34,436 nucleotides of DNA, taken from positions 1-34,436 of the forward strand of contig PLED01000070.1 in assembly GCA_003136355.1 (NCBI GenBank), written 5' to 3'. The position numbers and the translations under genes were made by a program. The notes below the pieces were generated by a model that saw nothing but the letters and a program-made list of their open reading frames with translations, was not told the DNA's origin and did not search any database. Shown here piece after piece: positions 1 through 7,108 of this stretch. Origin of the DNA: Vulcanimicrobiota bacterium (lineage in GTDB: Bacteria; Vulcanimicrobiota; Vulcanimicrobiia; Vulcanimicrobiales; Vulcanimicrobiaceae). How positions within the stretch are numbered: position 1 is the first letter of the stretch; every line of letters begins with the position of its first letter.

Positions 1-2
1 AC

Positions 3-434
3 CACCTCGTGCAAAACGTCGCCGACGCCCAGGATCTCACCCAGGAAGCCTTCATCAAGGCTCTACAGCACCAGGAGCAGCTCAAGGACGAGCAAAAAGC
101 GGCTCACTGGATGTCGCGAATCGCCACCAACACGGCGATTGACTTTCTGCGGCGCAGCCGCCGCGCGCCGTTTTGTGAACTCGATGAGGCCCCCGAAAGC
201 CATGCGGAGAGCCCCGAGCAGATTTTGCTGCGCTCGGAACATCGGGAGTATCTGGAAGATGGTTTGCGCCTTCTCAGCGCCCGCGAACGGGCCGCTCTCC
301 TCATGCGCGATGTGGAAGGTCTGCCGGCGGACGAGGTGGCCCAACGGCTCAATTGCTCCAAAGCCACGGTGCGTTCCCACATCGCCAACGGACGCACCAA
401 GTTCCGCCGGTACATGGAAAAAAGGAAGCGGTAG
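3..434 (+). CDS. ECF-type RNA polymerase sigma factor, 5' partial
   Basis: Extracytoplasmic-function sigma-70 factor that would direct RNA polymerase to a small regulon. The reading frame is open to the left edge, so the start lies outside. The visible 144 codons hold the region-2 signature DAQDLTQEAF, with a following W-x-x-R-I-A-T-N-x-A-x-D-x-L-R-R helix. After a variable linker come region 4 and its helix-turn-helix (LSARERAALLMRDVEGL, then EVAQRLNCSKATVRSH). A zinc-finger anti-sigma start follows 4 bases after the stop, the usual sigma/anti-sigma pairing. Together with that neighbour it looks like an Acidobacteria-type unit, unlike the rest of the window, and it faces the opposite way to the aro operon. 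Family assignment is secure; the source organism is inferred. Confidence 0.88.
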   Translation, partial: HLVQNVADAQDLTQEAFIKALQHQEQLKDEQKAAHWMSRIATNTAIDFLRRSRRAPFCELDEAPESHAESPEQILLRSEHREYLEDGLRLLSARERAALLMRDVEGLPADEVAQRLNCSKATVRSHIANGRTKFRRYMEKRKR

Positions 435-438
435 AACA

Positions 439-575
439 ATGAGACATCCCAATCAGGCAACCTTGGCGCTGCACGCCGGCGGTGACCTCGGGCCCTTCGC
501 CCGGTGGTTCACCTCCAGGCATGTCGCCCGGTGCGAGAATTGCCGCGAAGAGGTCGCCGCCTTCGATGACCGCGT
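439..575 (+). CDS. Zinc-finger anti-sigma factor N-terminus, truncated at a join
   Basis: Starts at the ATG at 439, four bases after the sigma-factor stop, with AAGGAAG upstream as ribosome site. The first 43 or so residues read as a zf-HC2-type anti-sigma domain: H-P-N-Q-x-x-L-A-L-H-A-G-G-D, then H-V-A-R-C-x-x-C-R-E-E-V, giving the His...Cys-x-x-Cys zinc site. This 'LALHAGGDLG...ARC..CR' start is one I associate with Acidobacteria. After about position 575 the frame stays open to 699 but only as the antisense of aroB, so the real protein (its remaining domain and any membrane helix) is missing. I read it as a gene cut by a chimeric join, not a functional short protein. Confidence 0.75.
545..575. 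other. Probable chimeric join between two genomes
   Basis: Left of here the + strand encodes a good anti-sigma factor ending around CREEVAAF. Right of here the - strand encodes a good aroB whose sequence is convincing up to about GGDLFAA. Both genes make sense only through the same short stretch, about 20-25 bases around gaagaggtcgccgcc, and neither continues past it. Two unrelated genes meeting tail-in-middle over a shared short word is the typical mark of an assembly join. A real recombination event at microhomology is the alternative. Confidence 0.7.
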
Positions 576-1122
576 GCTTCACCATCTCCGCCAAGCCTTC
601 GCGCATGTTGCGGTAGGGCAGCGTCGCGAGCGCGTCGATGTGCGCGAAAACGGCAACCGGGTTCGAAAACGTGCCGGCGAGGTTCTTTCCCTCGGGTAGA
701 TCGACGCCGGTTTTCCCGCCGATGGCAGCGTCGACCATCGCGACGAGCGAGGTTGCGACGTGCGCATACGGCACGCCGCGCATATACATCGAAGCCGCAA
801 ATCCGAAGAGGTCGGACGATACGCCGCCGCCGATGCCCAAAACGAGCGTCTTCCGGTCGGCGCCGCTGCGCAGCAGCGCGCGAAGCACATCTTCTACGGT
901 CGAAAGGCGCTTGCGCCGCTCTCCGAGTCTTGCGGGAATGAATGCGAGGCGGTCGCGTACGCCGTTGGTGAGCTCGTGCCCGTACGAGACGACGTTCGCG
1001 TCGCAGAGCACGACGAATCGGCCGCCTTGCCGCGCGAGAAAGTCCGTCAGTGCCGCGCGAACCGACGGCGCGACAACGATCGGATAACCGAGATCGTGAT
1101 TCTCCGAGCCGAGGGCGCTCAC
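547..1122 (-). CDS. aroB: 3-dehydroquinate synthase, C-terminal half missing
   Basis: Second step of the shikimate pathway: NAD- and metal-dependent conversion of DAHP to 3-dehydroquinate in the cytoplasm. The GTG start at 1122 overlaps the aroK stop (GTGA). About 192 of the usual ~350 residues are present: the NAD-binding stretch GIGGGVSSDLFGF, the ATSLVAMVDAAIGGKTGVD segment and the LAEMVKHAVI helix with the first metal ligand Glu. The two metal-binding histidines of the C-terminal domain are absent because the sequence changes to antisense anti-sigma DNA near 547-565. The open frame continues to 349 but that tail (residues APGDMPGGEPP onward) is not AroB-like. The truncation is best explained by the join at 545-575; the native gene is presumably intact. 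Confidence 0.88.
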
Positions 1123-1637
1123 AGCAGTTCTTTCGGAAGTTGCTCGATGATGGCGGTCACGAGCTTGGCCGACGTTTTTCCACCCGCCTCGACGATGAGG
1201 TCCGATTGCCGGTAGACGGAAACGCGACCGGTATAGAGTCCTATGATTTTTGAGTTTTTCGGATTCGCCCCCAGGAGCGGCCGGACTCGCTTCGCGCTTC
1301 GCACGCGTTTAATTGTATCCTCGAGCGAGAGGTAGAGCCAGACGCTAAACGTTTTCGCTTTCACGACATCGAGCGTCGGCGGATGGGTGACCGCGCCGCC
1401 GCCCAGTGCGATGACGCCCGGCTGCTCGTCTTCAACCGTTTTTTGCAGAGCAGTCAGTTCGAAGTTGCGGAACGCGGCTTTGCCGAGGCGATCGAAGATG
1501 ATATCGATCGGACCATGCTCTGCCATGATAAGCGCGTCGAGATCGAAGAAGCGAACGCCCAAACGGTTTGCCAGTTTTTTTCCGATGGTCGTCTTGCCCG
1601 CGCCCATGAAGCCGTTGAGGGCAATGTGCCGTCTCAC
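1119..1637 (-). CDS. aroK: Shikimate kinase
   Basis: Phosphorylates shikimate with ATP in the cytoplasm. At 172 aa it has family length. The Walker A loop GFMGAGKTT is at residues 9-17, the D-x-D pair (D32, D34) and the FRNFE shikimate-contact Arg/Glu are near 56-60, GGG is at 79-81, and an Arg-rich lid (KRVRPLL) is near residues 115-122. The GTG start at 1637 overlaps the aroC stop (GTGA) and its own stop overlaps the aroB start in the same way. Translation of the three genes is therefore probably coupled in the order aroC-aroK-aroB. Nothing odd apart from the non-ATG start. Confidence 0.96.
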   Translation of the reverse strand: MRRHIALNGFMGAGKTTIGKKLANRLGVRFFDLDALIMAEHGPIDIIFDRLGKAAFRNFELTALQKTVEDEQPGVIALGGGAVTHPPTLDVVKAKTFSVWLYLSLEDTIKRVRSAKRVRPLLGANPKNSKIIGLYTGRVSVYRQSDLIVEAGGKTSAKLVTAIIEQLPKELL

Positions 1638-2797
1638 GCCTCGGTGGGAGAGCGATCGAAAAGGGCTTCCGCCGCAGCTTTGCTGCGCACCAGATTCTCG
1701 AGCGTCTCTTCTATCGAATCGCCGCCGAATTTTTCGAGTATCGGCTCAACGAGCGCCAGACGCACCATCGCCTCGCCGACAATCGCCGCGGCCGGCACCA
1801 CGCAAACGTCGCTGCGCACAACCGTCGCAGGCGCGGTCGTCATCTCTTGGAGGTTGACCGACGGCAGCGCGCGCACGAGCGTCGGAATCGGCTTGACGCT
1901 CACGCGCAGCATGATCGGCTGCCCGTTGCTCATCCCGCCCTCGATGCCGCCTGCGCGATTGCTCGTGCGCACGACCCGATCTTCATCTAAAGCAAACGGA
2001 TCGTGCGCGGCTGAGCCGGGGCGCGAAGCGACGTCGGCCCCGAGACCGACCTCGACGGCCTTTACGGTTTGCATGCCCATCAGCGCGCCTGCCAGCACAC
2101 CATCGAGGCGCGTGTAGGGCTGGCGATTGCTGCCGATGCCGACCGGCATGCCGTCCACCCGTACAATATATTGACCGCCGAGCGTGTCACCGGCGGCCTT
2201 GGCTTTGTCGATCTCTTCGATCATGGCGCGCTCGGCGTTCGGGTCCGGACAGCGCACATCGCTTTTCTCGACATCTTCTTGTGAGAAATCATCGATGTCG
2301 CCGGCTTCTACCGGTCCAATGCGATGTACGTACGACCGGGTGGTAATTCCGAGCGCCTGCAAAAACTGCGCGCAAATCTCGCCCAGGCAAACGCGCATCG
2401 CCGTTTCGCGCGCACTGGCTCGCTCGAGCACGTTGCGCAAGTCGCGCTGCCGGTATTTTAGTGCACCGGCGTAGTCGGCGTGCCCGGGACGCGGATTGGT
2501 CAGCTCCTTGCCGTGGCCGGTCACCGGGTCCATCAAATCGCGGTTGTTCTTATAGTCGCGATTCCGAATCATGACCGCGATCGGCGAGCCTAGCGTATAC
2601 GACCCGCGCAAGCCCGCCAAAAACTCGACTTGGTCGAGTTCGATCTTCATCCGCTTCCCGCGGCCGTAACCACCCTGACGGCGCGCAAGAACCGCATCGA
2701 TCTGCTCGACGTCGATGCGCAGCTTAGCGGGCAATCCGTCGAGGACGCCAATAAGCGCCGGGCCATGCGACTCGCCGGCGGTTAGATACCGGAACAT
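1634..2797 (-). CDS. aroC: Chorismate synthase
   Basis: Last shikimate-pathway step: FMN-dependent elimination of phosphate from EPSP to give chorismate. ATG start at 2797; 387 aa, normal length. Family signatures are present: AGESHGPALIGVLDGLP at residues 7-23, the RRQGGYGRG flavin/substrate segment near 39, NPRPGHADYAGALKY, the RNVLERASARETA signature, and the GSAAHDPF motif in the C-terminal half. First gene of the aroC-aroK-aroB operon. The 66 bases between it and the upstream DUF2442 gene (same strand) show no clear terminator or promoter, so read-through from upstream cannot be excluded. Confidence 0.97.
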   Translation of the reverse strand: MFRYLTAGESHGPALIGVLDGLPAKLRIDVEQIDAVLARRQGGYGRGKRMKIELDQVEFLAGLRGSYTLGSPIAVMIRNRDYKNNRDLMDPVTGHGKELTNPRPGHADYAGALKYRQRDLRNVLERASARETAMRVCLGEICAQFLQALGITTRSYVHRIGPVEAGDIDDFSQEDVEKSDVRCPDPNAERAMIEEIDKAKAAGDTLGGQYIVRVDGMPVGIGSNRQPYTRLDGVLAGALMGMQTVKAVEVGLGADVASRPGSAAHDPFALDEDRVVRTSNRAGGIEGGMSNGQPIMLRVSVKPIPTLVRALPSVNLQEMTTAPATVVRSDVCVVPAAAIVGEAMVRLALVEPILEKFGGDSIEETLENLVRSKAAAEALFDRSPTEA

Positions 2798-2863
2798 CCG
2801 GCTGTTTTAGCGGCTGCGACTCGCCTCACCCGCCAAGCCGGCGACACTACGGAGGCGCAGGCG

Positions 2864-3271
2864 CTAGCGTTGCACGCGTTTTTTTGGCCGTCCGCCCTTT
2901 GCGCCATTTCGTCGAGCAGCTCGCACCTTGGCCCGCGACGTCGAGCTACCGGCGCGGGCGTATGGGTCTTCTCCCAGAACCGCGAGTCGAAGTAAGCCGA
3001 ACGCCGATATGTGAATGTCATACGCGTCTATATCGAACGACCTGTGATCGGCACCTAGCCTAAGCGATTTCATCATCGCTTTTGGAACCGTCCGAAGCGT
3101 GCCGATCCACTTTCGAGGAATTATTACCCGCACTTGGTTCGGCATCGTTATCGTTAGCGTGTCATATTCCACTTCGTAAGAAATGCCAATTGGAGCGCGT
3201 CGAAATTTCTCTGCGCCGACTGTACGAGCCCTGGCTATCCCTTCATCATCGAATCCGATCGCCCTGACCAT
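2864..3271 (-). CDS. DUF2442-domain protein, possible antitoxin partner
   Basis: 135 aa from the ATG at 3271, chosen because a strong GGAGGA ribosome site sits 6-7 bases upstream; an in-frame ATG at 3301 lacks one. The central part reads like DUF2442: a beta-strand stretch (YDTLTITMPNQVRVIIP), then R-K-W-I-G-T-L and an end-of-domain D-I-H-I-S-A-F-G-L-L-R. The C-terminus is a basic, disordered-looking tail (RRNGAKGGRPKK), a feature seen in DUF2442 proteins that may bind DNA. The upstream DUF4160 gene overlaps its start by 26 bases. DUF4160/DUF2442 pairs recur in bacteria and are suspected toxin-antitoxin-like modules; no biochemical function can be read from the sequence. Confidence 0.72.
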   Translation of the reverse strand: MVRAIGFDDEGIARARTVGAEKFRRAPIGISYEVEYDTLTITMPNQVRVIIPRKWIGTLRTVPKAMMKSLRLGADHRSFDIDAYDIHISAFGLLRLAVLGEDPYARAGSSTSRAKVRAARRNGAKGGRPKKRVQR

Positions 3272-3506
3272 GATACTTCCTCCAAAATTGCCAACAGGCA
3301 TCCAGCCGCCGGATCACCACCTCTCGCGCACGGCGGATGTCAGATCTCTTCATCCCTCGTCCGGCGTCCTCTAAAGTCACTTCGTCTCTGCCTAGCCGAA
3401 TTTTTACTGAGCCGTAATTACTGACTACATGAACGTGCGGAGGCGCATGATCATCGACGTGAACCAGGATACGGAATTCTCCCTCGCGAGGCCGCAGCTC
3501 CGGCAT
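3246..3506 (-). CDS. DUF4160-domain protein, possible toxin partner
   Basis: 86 aa from the ATG at 3506 (protein begins MPEL, as DUF4160 proteins usually begin MP). The open frame extends to 3560 and the start has no strong ribosome site, so the N-terminus is uncertain. The core fits DUF4160: a short strand (FRILVHVDD), then H-A-P-P-H-V-H-V, then a strand pair (SVKIRLGRDEV) and a C-terminal helix ending W-x-x-W/F-R-K-Y-H. The H-x-P-P-H-x-H-V cluster is the family's hallmark and could be a metal or catalytic site. Its 3' end overlaps the DUF2442 gene by 26 bases, so the two are certainly co-transcribed. Confidence 0.72.
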   Translation of the reverse strand: MPELRPREGEFRILVHVDDHAPPHVHVVSNYGSVKIRLGRDEVTLEDAGRGMKRSDIRRAREVVIRRLDACWQFWRKYHGQGDRIR

Positions 3507-3562
3507 ACATGATACCCAACGCGATGGGTTTTTGCAACCGCCGCGTCGACGCATCTCCACGA

Positions 3563-4603
3563 TTATTTGGTAGACCTCCCTACGATATGCGGAGTAATCA
3601 GAAAGACGACTTCATCACGCTGATGGGTCCGCTGACGCTCCTGAAAGAGCTTGCCCAGTACCGGAATCGACGAAAGACCCGGGACCCGCGTTACCGATTC
3701 GGAATCGATATCACGGAGGAGCCCGCCCAGTACAATCGTTTCGCCATCTCGGACGCCCGGCATCCGCACCTCGACCGGATCCTCGACGCTGCACAAATTC
3801 TCAGAAAGTGCATCGCGCTCGCTGAGAGCCGCATACAACGTCGTCGTCTTGCCGCTTCCCGTAGGGCCGGCCGCGACGATAAACCCGTACGGCGCTTTGC
3901 ACGCCTTCTGGAGAGCATCGTAATACTCACCCGGAATATTCAGCTGATCAAGACGCGGGGTTTGAACGTGGTCCGCCAGCAGCCGTATCGCGAGCTTTTC
4001 ACCCGCTATTGTCGGAACCGAACTGACGCGCGCATCGAAGGAGCTGCCATTCACTTCGAGGTTGTACCGGCCGTCTTGCGGCTGTCGTTTATCGGCGATG
4101 TCCATTCCGGCTAGGAGTTTGACCCTTGAGACAACCTGCGCAAAAAGCTCCGGCGTTATTGCTCTGCAGAAATGCAGGATGCCATCGACGCGTTGTCTGA
4201 CGCGTCCTCCATCTTCGTATGGTTCGATGTGCACGTCCGATGCGTTCGCAATTGCTGCAGCGCGTAGGATATCGTTTGCGACCGCAACCGCGGGCGGTTC
4301 GATGACTCCGCGATCGGGCAGGGGAATCGGATCATGGTAGATGCGTTTGAGGCGCTGGCGGATCGCGTCGCGCGGCGCCTCCAGCGCGTGGACTTGCATT
4401 CCGGTAACGAAGCGTATTTTTTCGACGGTGTCGAGCGCGCCCGCATCGGGCACAGCGACCGTTAATTCGTTCCCGACGCTCGAAAGCGATAGGACATCAT
4501 GCCCCAAAGCGAGAGCCCGCGGAATTTTCCGGAGCGCATCCGTTTCAACCGGAACGGATGCTACATCGATAGCTCGAGCGCTATCAAAGTCTTTAAGAGC
4601 CAC
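3563..4603 (-). CDS. Hybrid ORF: GspE/PilB-type ATPase front fused to secretin tail
   Basis: From the GTG at 4603 (AGGGG ribosome site upstream; the frame is open to a TTG at 4690). Residues about 1-95 are a T2SS_E N-terminal domain (DALRKIPRALAL, LTVAVPDAGALD, RFVTG). Then comes the ATPase core with ASDVHIEP, the RLL...P segment and Walker A GPTGSGKT at 246-253, up to SVEDPVE at 272-278. A GspE/PilB should then continue with the LRQDPD Walker B and GEIRD motifs. Instead the frame passes at once into RDGETIVLGGLLRD, VPGLSSIPVLGKLF and EVVFLITPHIV, the C-terminal barrel end of a GspD/PilQ secretin. With no Walker B and no secretin channel it cannot work as either parent. A deletion between neighbouring gspE and gspD genes, or an assembly collapse, best explains it. 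No other secretion gene is nearby. Confidence 0.85.
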   Translation of the reverse strand: MALKDFDSARAIDVASVPVETDALRKIPRALALGHDVLSLSSVGNELTVAVPDAGALDTVEKIRFVTGMQVHALEAPRDAIRQRLKRIYHDPIPLPDRGVIEPPAVAVANDILRAAAIANASDVHIEPYEDGGRVRQRVDGILHFCRAITPELFAQVVSRVKLLAGMDIADKRQPQDGRYNLEVNGSSFDARVSSVPTIAGEKLAIRLLADHVQTPRLDQLNIPGEYYDALQKACKAPYGFIVAAGPTGSGKTTTLYAALSERDALSENLCSVEDPVEVRMPGVRDGETIVLGGLLRDIDSESVTRVPGLSSIPVLGKLFQERQRTHQRDEVVFLITPHIVGRSTK

Positions 4604-4770
4604 ACCACGACCCCTTCGAAAGACTATTAGCCTGCGTTCGCTAACGCCAACGCATGATAAAGATGTATCACATGTCGACTCGTTGAGCAATCTCCCGGCA
4701 ACAAAAACGCGTGGTCTTTATTTCCCAGGCCATCTTGACGGATTCTGGGCATGCCTTTTGTGGTATGTAG

Positions 4771-4779
4771 TTATCCACA
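4771..4779 (+). promoter_or_regulatory. Perfect DnaA-box consensus at the lipid-kinase start
   Basis: TTATCCACA matches the strict DnaA-box consensus and abuts the ATG at 4780. It is the only exact copy I noticed in the window, so this is not an origin. The 176-base gap 4604-4779 otherwise holds only a loose TTGACG at about 4736 and TATGTA near the box, spaced too far apart for a confident promoter. Confidence 0.35.
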
Positions 4780-5643
4780 ATGCGTGAAGTCACGATTATC
4801 TGCCGTCTGAAGTCTCGTAATGGCCTGGCGTTCTATCAGCGCCTCCACGACGAGTTGCCGAAGCGCGGGATTCGCATCGTGGCGGCGCAAACCGTTAAGA
4901 AGCGCAAAGATTTCATTCGCGCTATTCGGGCAGCCGTAAAATCCCGCGTGGAAACCATCGTGGTCGTCGGCGGAGACGGCTCGCAGACGGCAGCGGTCGC
5001 CCAAATCGCGCATAGCAAATCCACGCTCGCCGTGGTTCCCGCCGGCACCGGTAACAGCTTCGCCCTGGGCCTCGGAATCAAAGATTTCGAAACGGCTGTT
5101 GAGGTCATCGCTACCGGCCGCGAGCAACGCATCGACGTGGGCGTTGTCAACGGGACCTATTTTGCAAATTTTGCGACGCTGGGGCTTACCGCCGATGCCG
5201 CCGAAACGACTCCGCCCCTAAAGCAACTGTTGGGGCCAGTCGCATACGGGTTGGCTTTTCTGCGCGATCTCCTCAAGAGCAGGCCGTTCCAGATGCACGT
5301 GACGTGGAAAGGCGGCGATCTCAGAATCAAAACGTACCAGGCAATCGTTGGAAACGGCCGTTACTTCGGTTGGCAGGCCCTAACTCCCGATGCCGGCGTC
5401 CGTAGCGGCGAGCTCGTTTTTCTTGCAGTCGAAGACGTATCGAAGGCCGATGCACTCAAAACCAGCGCCGCGCTCCTGCGCGGAGACCAAACGAAACTCG
5501 AAGGAGTCCATTACTTCTCCGCGCGCAAGATCGATATCCGCACCAAACCCAGGCAGCGGCTCGACATCGACGGCCATTCTTTGGGCAAGACACCCGCAAA
5601 GTTTAAAGTCGAGCCCGATGCGTTGCGCGTGCTGGTGCCTTGA
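4780..5643 (+). CDS. Diacylglycerol kinase-family lipid kinase
   Basis: 287 aa with the DAGK catalytic fold: the nucleotide-binding GGDGSQT at residues 64-70 and the VPAGTGNSFA signature near 85-94. These are followed by the C-terminal beta-sandwich half with YQAIVGNGRYFG and DG(E/V)-type segments (DIDGHSLG). Family members (YegS/DgkB/BmrU-like) phosphorylate diacylglycerol, sphingosine-type or undecaprenol-like lipids from ATP at the membrane face; the substrate cannot be read here. The next gene, a PAP2 phosphatase, overlaps it by four bases (TTGA). A kinase/phosphatase pair on membrane lipids is therefore a fair inference. The ATG at 4780 agrees with the family start. Confidence 0.9.
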   Translation: MREVTIICRLKSRNGLAFYQRLHDELPKRGIRIVAAQTVKKRKDFIRAIRAAVKSRVETIVVVGGDGSQTAAVAQIAHSKSTLAVVPAGTGNSFALGLGIKDFETAVEVIATGREQRIDVGVVNGTYFANFATLGLTADAAETTPPLKQLLGPVAYGLAFLRDLLKSRPFQMHVTWKGGDLRIKTYQAIVGNGRYFGWQALTPDAGVRSGELVFLAVEDVSKADALKTSAALLRGDQTKLEGVHYFSARKIDIRTKPRQRLDIDGHSLGKTPAKFKVEPDALRVLVP

Positions 5644-6254
5644 GCCGCACAGCCGAATACTACGTCGCCGCTGCCGTTCTTTTCGTCGCGTTTATCGCGC
5701 TCGGCGAGTTGGTCACGCGCAAACCGGCGTTGCGCGTAGACTCGGCCGCGCTTTTCCACGCGCGCGCAACACCGTTGGCACGCTTCTTCACCTTCTCCGG
5801 CCGTTGGGTCTTCATTACCGCCGGCTTTGTCATGGCGACGTTCATTTTCAGGCACGAGCATCGTGGCGTGATCATTCCGGCTTTGCTCCTCATCTCACAG
5901 ATTCTGACGCAAACGTTGGCCGAGCTCTTCAAGGCGCACTACCGTCGCGTGCGGCCCGAGTATTGGGTCATTGGGCTGGATATCGGAAAATCGTATCCGA
6001 GCGGGCATGCGGTGACGGCTATGGTCTACTTCTGCGGATGGGCGTTCGTGGTCGCGTTCAGCGCGCTCGCGCCCGATCTCAAATACGCGTTGGTCGCACT
6101 GCTCGTTGCCTGGGCCGTCTGTGTGGATTGGTCGCGGCTCGCGCTCGGCGCGCATTACCTCACCGATATCGCCGGCGGCACACTCCTGGGCTCGGCGTGG
6201 ATCTGCGCCGTGCTCGGCGCCGTGCATCAATTCGCGCTGGCGCACGCGCCCTAG
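5640..6254 (+). CDS. PAP2-family membrane phosphatase
   Basis: 204 aa, mostly hydrophobic, with about five to six transmembrane segments. All three motifs of the PAP2 acid-phosphatase family are intact: K98-x6-R105-P106, P120-S-G-H123 and S165-R-x5-H172-x3-D176, with the two catalytic histidines. It likely dephosphorylates a lipid phosphate (phosphatidate, PG-phosphate or undecaprenyl pyrophosphate) on the outer face of the inner membrane. The TTG start overlaps the stop of the lipid kinase, so translation is probably coupled. The end overlaps the convergent gene 6251-6685 by four bases. Confidence 0.92.
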   Translation: MSRTAEYYVAAAVLFVAFIALGELVTRKPALRVDSAALFHARATPLARFFTFSGRWVFITAGFVMATFIFRHEHRGVIIPALLLISQILTQTLAELFKAHYRRVRPEYWVIGLDIGKSYPSGHAVTAMVYFCGWAFVVAFSALAPDLKYALVALLVAWAVCVDWSRLALGAHYLTDIAGGTLLGSAWICAVLGAVHQFALAHAP

Positions 6255-6685
6255 GCGCGCTGTTTACTCTCGGTCGAGCCGCGTTCGATCAAGCTCTTGG
6301 TCAGAAAGACCAGACCCGCCATTTGGATCCACTCAGAGAGAATATTGCCGTAGACTTGGCCCCACTTGGAATTGGTCGGGCTGTGCCAAAAAACGATGGC
6401 CCACACCACCCCGGTAACGGCCAGGAACACGAGCAGCGAATGCTCGTGCAAGAATCCCGCGAGGCCGCCATGGCGGCGTGCGATTTTCCGGCTCTCGTGC
6501 GAACCGCGTTCGAGCAAAAACTTCGTGCCCAGAATGATCACCACCGAACCCGACCAGTCGGCGATCGCGTTGCCGAAGAACTGTCCGATGTGCGTATTCG
6601 GATCGCTGAAGCAATACAGCACAAACCACAGCGCGAAAATGGCGACCGTGACAATGCTCAGCCCATGCGCGCGAAAAATTTGCAT
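6251..6685 (-). CDS. Small membrane protein made of two repeated units (DUF6766-like)
   Basis: 144 aa with about four transmembrane helices. Residues ~1-70 and ~71-144 are two versions of one unit: an opening H-G-L-S or H-S-L-L before a hydrophobic helix, then a loop, G-N-x-(I/L)-(A/S)-(D/E)-W, a second helix, and an identical close, L-x-T-K-x-L-(L/I)-E-R-G-S-x-E-S-(R/K). The close and general layout resemble DUF6766, usually annotated with one unit; that link is from memory. ATG at 6685, one base before the stop of the VOC gene, so it is the last gene of the ftsA-ftsZ-VOC run. Function unknown. Confidence 0.75.
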   Translation of the reverse strand: MQIFRAHGLSIVTVAIFALWFVLYCFSDPNTHIGQFFGNAIADWSGSVVIILGTKFLLERGSHESRKIARRHGGLAGFLHEHSLLVFLAVTGVVWAIVFWHSPTNSKWGQVYGNILSEWIQMAGLVFLTKSLIERGSTESKQRA

Positions 6686-7099
6686 TTACTGCCCCGTGAC
6701 GTACCGGTGGTGCGTTAGGTAGCAAACCTCGAGTTTGTTGCCCTCGGGGTCGTCGCAAAAGGTCGCGTAGTAGCCGCTGTAATCCATTGGCCCGTCAATA
6801 TCGCCCGCGCCCGCCTTCCGCAGCGCTGCGGTAACGCGGTCGACCTGCTCACGCGATGTCGCGTGAAAGGCGATTCGGTTGGCATTCGGCACAAAATCCG
6901 GGTCGACGGTGAGGCCGATGAATTCGTCGTTCGCCTCCCAGTGCTCGCGCCTCCAAGTGGGCTCGTCGTCGGGAAACAGCTCTTTCACGCGCACGAAGCC
7001 GAACTCAGCCAAAAGCGTATCGTAAAAGCGAGTCGCGGCTGCAACATCTCTGACCCGCAAGTCGACGTGACTAAATAAGCGTTGCCCCGCGCCGTTCAC
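6686..7099 (-). CDS. VOC-superfamily (glyoxalase/bleomycin-resistance fold) protein
   Basis: 137 aa. It starts with the typical F-S-H-V-D-L-R-V-R-D strand and a FYDTLLAEFGF helix/strand, and ends with YYATFCDDPEGNKLEVCYLTH, where D-P-x-G-N-x-(L)-E carries the usual metal ligand Glu. N-terminal His, mid-protein His (IAFHA) and C-terminal Glu are consistent with a metal site. Members include glyoxalase I, dioxygenases and fosfomycin/bleomycin resistance proteins, and no substrate can be assigned. The GTG at 7099 lies 9 bases after the ftsZ stop. It may thus be read from the fts transcript. Confidence 0.85.
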   Translation of the reverse strand: MNGAGQRLFSHVDLRVRDVAAATRFYDTLLAEFGFVRVKELFPDDEPTWRREHWEANDEFIGLTVDPDFVPNANRIAFHATSREQVDRVTAALRKAGAGDIDGPMDYSGYYATFCDDPEGNKLEVCYLTHHRYVTGQ

Positions 7100-7108
7100 A
7101 CGGAGCCG

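Noticed and set aside
349-546. C-terminal part of the aroB open frame
   Set aside because: Antisense of the anti-sigma and sigma genes; lacks AroB residues.
575-699. C-terminal part of the anti-sigma open frame
   Set aside because: Lies over aroB and is its antisense; not part of a natural anti-sigma protein.
4735-4779. Sigma-70 promoter before the lipid kinase
   Set aside because: TTGACG and TATGTA are about 23 bases apart, outside the usual 16-19 spacing.
5390-6718. 442-codon + strand frame across the lipid kinase and PAP2 genes
   Set aside because: Very Arg-rich and shadows two genes with intact motifs.
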